Source: Verrucomicrobiales bacterium (GTDB lineage: Bacteria > Verrucomicrobiota > Verrucomicrobiia > Limisphaerales > J093). Taken from it: 64,000 nucleotides of DNA. The stretch is taken from positions 124,001-188,000 of the forward strand of contig JABTUJ010000006.1 of assembly GCA_015075445.1 (NCBI GenBank), given 5' to 3'. Positions within the stretch are counted from its first letter, which is position 1, and each line of letters starts with the position of its first letter. Position numbers and translations under genes: made by a program. Positions 62,501 to 64,000 of this stretch are shown piece by piece. Under the pieces are notes generated by a model. That model made no database searches and was not told the DNA's origin. It was given only the letters and a program-made list of their open reading frames with translations.

Positions 62501-63004
62501 GGCCTGTACTTCCAGGGCCATCCGCTCCGCCTCACGGCCGTGAGCCGACCCGGCTACCGGTTCACCGGCTGGCGCGGCCTGCTTGGCGTGGACCATCCCG
62601 ATGTCACGCTGAAGTTGAACGGCGACCTCGCCATCCGCGCCGACTTCGCCGTCGCCGACGAACTCCGACCCTCGCTGCGCATCGTGGCCTCAGGCTTGCC
62701 CGGCAGGCTCGCCCTGGACTTCACCGGACCACCGCGTGCCACCGTCCGACTGGACGCCTCCCCCGACCTTGGGCATTGGGAGGAAGTCCTCCAGTTGCCG
62801 CTCGACGATCAGGGAAAGGCCGCCTGGCCCATCGGTTCCGCCGCGGAAGCCCCAGCCAGTTTTTACCGACTGGAATTGATGGACCTGCCAGCCAACCAGC
62901 CAGCGATTCAGGAGTTGCCCCGCGCCTATGCCCCCATTCAACATGACCCGCAAAACCTCGAACCGCCGCCCGCCGCCCACCTCCCACCCGTCTCCCACCC
63001 ATGA
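59582..63004 (+). CDS. large secreted CotH-kinase protein with lamin-tail and LamG domains
   Basis: About 1,140 residues. I prefer the GTG at 59582, since from it a basic stretch and a hydrophobic helix (LKLPLAVSCLLPAASA) give a signal peptide; the ATG at 59426 crosses a repeat. Order: lamin-tail domain (NLVFNELMTSNGTTLTDENG), LamG-like region (LVVWLRADAVDAADPTQVRR), chitobiase C-terminal domain (GIRYTLDGAEPNASSPLYTA), CotH domain near 545-930 (GDVKIHGNTSQGFPIKGLDL, RPTGHDQQRAFMRDEMMQSL, WLQFDNDVGWGG), an InlB-like repeat (YRFTGWRGLLG) and the FYR-type end. CotH enzymes phosphorylate proteins; here the target is probably extracellular. Confidence 0.87.
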   Translation: MPGRSTRRLPTGARTLLSLLRLKLPLAVSCLLPAASANLVFNELMTSNGTTLTDENGDSPDWFEQFNPGPDAVPLAGWGVSDNSSRPFKWTFAHGVLGPGEFLLVHASGKDRQPSLPNAATPPTFPGLVVWLRADAVDAADPTQVRRAGNQVFVRRWRNPVVPDRDAVQTTSDLQPLWLADGGDGQPVLRFDGGNDQLNLPAPPGTNSFCLLAVFRTSQPHESDPEGGGVGGTSGQRYLFGARHGGDTKAGMGLSVGTNGVAVYEHGSGYMPALAAYRGALGTGWVIVAVDYADRQPTLDVQGSVARVGSVSARSEVTAPFEIGAGAYGAFGGDLAEVVVFNRSLTATERRRVAHHFAEQYHVELPTPRHTNFELSAAGEELVLTRPDGTTADRIGFGPIERDLSFGRQPDGGTDWYYFEQPTPGTANLTPGTTEWLAPPTFSHPAGFYVSDFELRLETPAAGAGIRYTLDGAEPNASSPLYTAPLAVRSRTGTPNDLSRIPTVPGGPVAAGEVFKGWVVRARTFKDGARASPTVTRTFWVTPRGRARYSLPVVSLATARSNFFAPDIGIYVPGLAAGGNYSQRGPEWERPVHIEFHETNGVVAFAQDGDVKIHGNTSQGFPIKGLDLDGTGGRGRQPFRYRIFPDRTRTEFEHVLLRPTGHDQQRAFMRDEMMQSLAAETGAESQAARACVVFLNGEYWGLHYLKEKEDAEFVAHYGDVPLDRLDYLEGYAAPKAGDTAHYEALLAFLAAHDLHDPDAFAEVSTRLDVANYIDYKVCEVFFYRWDIGNHRLWRPRTPEGRWRWLQFDNDVGWGGFWAESPAWEFNMLRAVLTPDGVLHGHNNATTTYLLRRLIESDEFRRDFINRFCDLLNTTFTPAHTLARIQAFAAMLEPEMAEHTRRWRAPASLGEWQTQVRALRDYAERRPAFARFHLQQQFKLRSPAQLTVSVSNPRAGHIRVNTLTLDPPPQSPWTGLYFQGHPLRLTAVSRPGYRFTGWRGLLGVDHPDVTLKLNGDLAIRADFAVADELRPSLRIVASGLPGRLALDFTGPPRATVRLDASPDLGHWEEVLQLPLDDQGKAAWPIGSAAEAPASFYRLELMDLPANQPAIQELPRAYAPIQHDPQNLEPPPAAHLPPVSHP

Positions 63005-63094
63005 ACCCGAATGCGTCCCCGCCCTTGCCCCGTGACCTTGGCCTGCCGGCCGTGCGCTGCACCCACGAATCCGGTGGGGCGAAGGACGAAGGCC

Positions 63095-63221
63095 GAAGCT
63101 CCAAGATCAAAGTTCAAAGCTCAAGGGAAGTTCCAGAAATCCAAGGGGCGGAACCAGCCCAGCCGTCCGCGGGTCGCGCAGCGTTTGGAGTGCGGCGTCT
63201 TCCAGCGGCGCTTTGCGTGAC
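63095..63221. repeat. second copy of the composite element seen at 31791-32016
   Basis: A seven-base tract (AAAGTTCAAAGCTCAAGGGA, 63108 onward) and, after about 50 bases, GCGCAGCGTTTGGAGTGCGG at 63176. In reverse orientation the same two blocks occur in the same order at 31791-32016. The gap 63005-63225 has no gene. Confidence 0.7.
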
Positions 63222-63225
63222 GAAA

Positions 63226-64000
63226 ATGCAGGCTGGCAGCCTGCACCACACATTCGTGGAGGACCCCGGTCCCGCGTCGGCATGCCACCCGCTGTCCCAA
63301 TGTTCTCCCATCACGGCCGGGCTCCCAACCCTTCTTCTGGCCTTGTCCGTGGCGACGGGTCTCGCCGCGGTTCCGCGTCTCCGCGCCGCCGATCCGCCCC
63401 CTGCCGCCGTCGTCGCCCCTTCGGCGCCCGCCGGCCCGGCGGTGCTGAAGCCCGCAACCTTCCAGCACCACATCGAGACCTTCAACCAGCACGACCGCGA
63501 GACCGTCATCAACCACATCCCCAACACCGCCGCCTGGGCGTGGTTGACCAACAACATCCCCCTCTTCGAGTGCCCCGACGCCGACCTCGAAGAGATCTAC
63601 TATTTCCGGTGGTGGACCTACCGCAAACACATCAAGCACACCCCGGACGGTTTCATCGTCACCGAGTTCCTGCCGCCCGTGCCCTGGGCGGGGAAGCACA
63701 ACTCGATCAACTGCCCCGCCGGCCACCACTTCTACGAAGGCCGCTGGCTCCATGACCCGCGTTACCTCGACGACTACGCCGTGTTCTGGTTCCGCAAAGG
63801 CGGTGAGCCGCGCAAGTACAGCTTCTGGGCCGCCGACTCCCTCTACGCCCGCCGCCTCGTGTCGGGCGACCCCCGCCTCCCCCGCGAGCTGTTGCCCGAC
63901 CTGATCGCCAACTACGAGGCCTGGGAGAAGAGCCACCTCGATGCCAACGGCCTGTTCTGGCAGAACGACGGCAACGACGGCATGGAGGTCTCCATCGGGG
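63226..64000 (+). CDS. secreted glycoside-hydrolase-like protein, cut by the window end
   Basis: The visible 258 codons include a hydrophobic signal segment (TLLLALSVATGLAAVPRLRA), an Ala/Pro linker, then a mature domain: TFQHHIETFNQHDRETVINH, EEIYYFRWWTYRKHIKHTPD, FIVTEFLPPVPWAGKHNSIN, CPAGHHFYEGRWLHDPRYLD, KYSFWAADSLYARRL and FWQNDGNDGMEVSIG. The Trp/His/acidic pattern resembles (alpha/alpha)6-barrel trehalase/GH63-like enzymes of the MGH1 type. The family is my best guess. The ATG at 63226 sits inside a palindromic repeat, so the true start may be the GTG at 63256 or may have been altered. Confidence 0.72.
   Translation, partial: MQAGSLHHTFVEDPGPASACHPLSQCSPITAGLPTLLLALSVATGLAAVPRLRAADPPPAAVVAPSAPAGPAVLKPATFQHHIETFNQHDRETVINHIPNTAAWAWLTNNIPLFECPDADLEEIYYFRWWTYRKHIKHTPDGFIVTEFLPPVPWAGKHNSINCPAGHHFYEGRWLHDPRYLDDYAVFWFRKGGEPRKYSFWAADSLYARRLVSGDPRLPRELLPDLIANYEAWEKSHLDANGLFWQNDGNDGMEVSIG

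Noticed and set aside
60110..62596. Long minus-strand frame opposite the CotH gene
   Set aside because: The plus strand holds clear lamin-tail, LamG and CotH domains. The minus-strand protein has no recognisable domain.

Overview
The window looks like the chromosome of a GC-rich Verrucomicrobiota bacterium, probably close to Pedosphaera/Limisphaerales. This is an inference from gene families: secreted proteins ending in an FYR-type domain, a CotH/lamin-tail/LamG protein, orphan 'ADOP' permeases, an ECF sigma factor next to a giant WD40 kinase, a DIP1984 protein and a DUF4038 glycosidase. There is no rRNA or tRNA gene to confirm it. Housekeeping genes valS, carB, guaA and hemL anchor the right half.

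Layout. 0-9.6 kb: secreted proteins of unknown role, one ParD/PIN toxin-antitoxin (TA) pair, two arrays of palindromic repeats, and a truncated gene copy. 9.6-15.3 kb: a 1,666-residue Ser/Thr kinase with about 16 WD40 repeats, preceded by its ECF sigma factor. 15.4-30.7 kb: a minus-strand export block with three full ADOP permeases, one truncated permease, two ABC ATPases and a MacA-like adaptor, plus an ankyrin protein. Plus-strand TA modules and small genes sit between the permeases. 31-50.9 kb: a glutaredoxin, a tri-haem discoidin/HzsA-like protein, valS, a Gfo/Idh/MocA oxidoreductase, a GIY-YIG protein, a Trx7/PDZ protein, carB and an Agl23-like membrane glycosyltransferase. 51-55 kb: three TA modules and decayed fragments of a VCBS protein and of a sigma/kinase/TPR locus. 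55-64 kb: a CDF transporter, guaA, hemL, a large CotH protein and the start of a glycoside-hydrolase-like protein cut by the window edge.

Most notable pattern: six short plus-strand genes, five of them antitoxins, share one promoter geometry: a TTGNNN box, 16-17 bases, a TANNNT box, then only 6-7 bases to the start codon. This predicts leaderless mRNAs. A seventh, decayed TA module keeps the spacing, but its -10 box is damaged and the predicted ATG is AGG. At least four families of hairpin-forming intergenic repeats are also present.

Caution: several conserved genes (carB, the Trx7/PDZ gene, the HzsA-like gene, the oxidoreductase, the Agl23-like gene, one antitoxin) contain small frameshifts. 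carB is normally indispensable, so many of these are probably consensus errors, concentrated at 44.7-46.0 kb.
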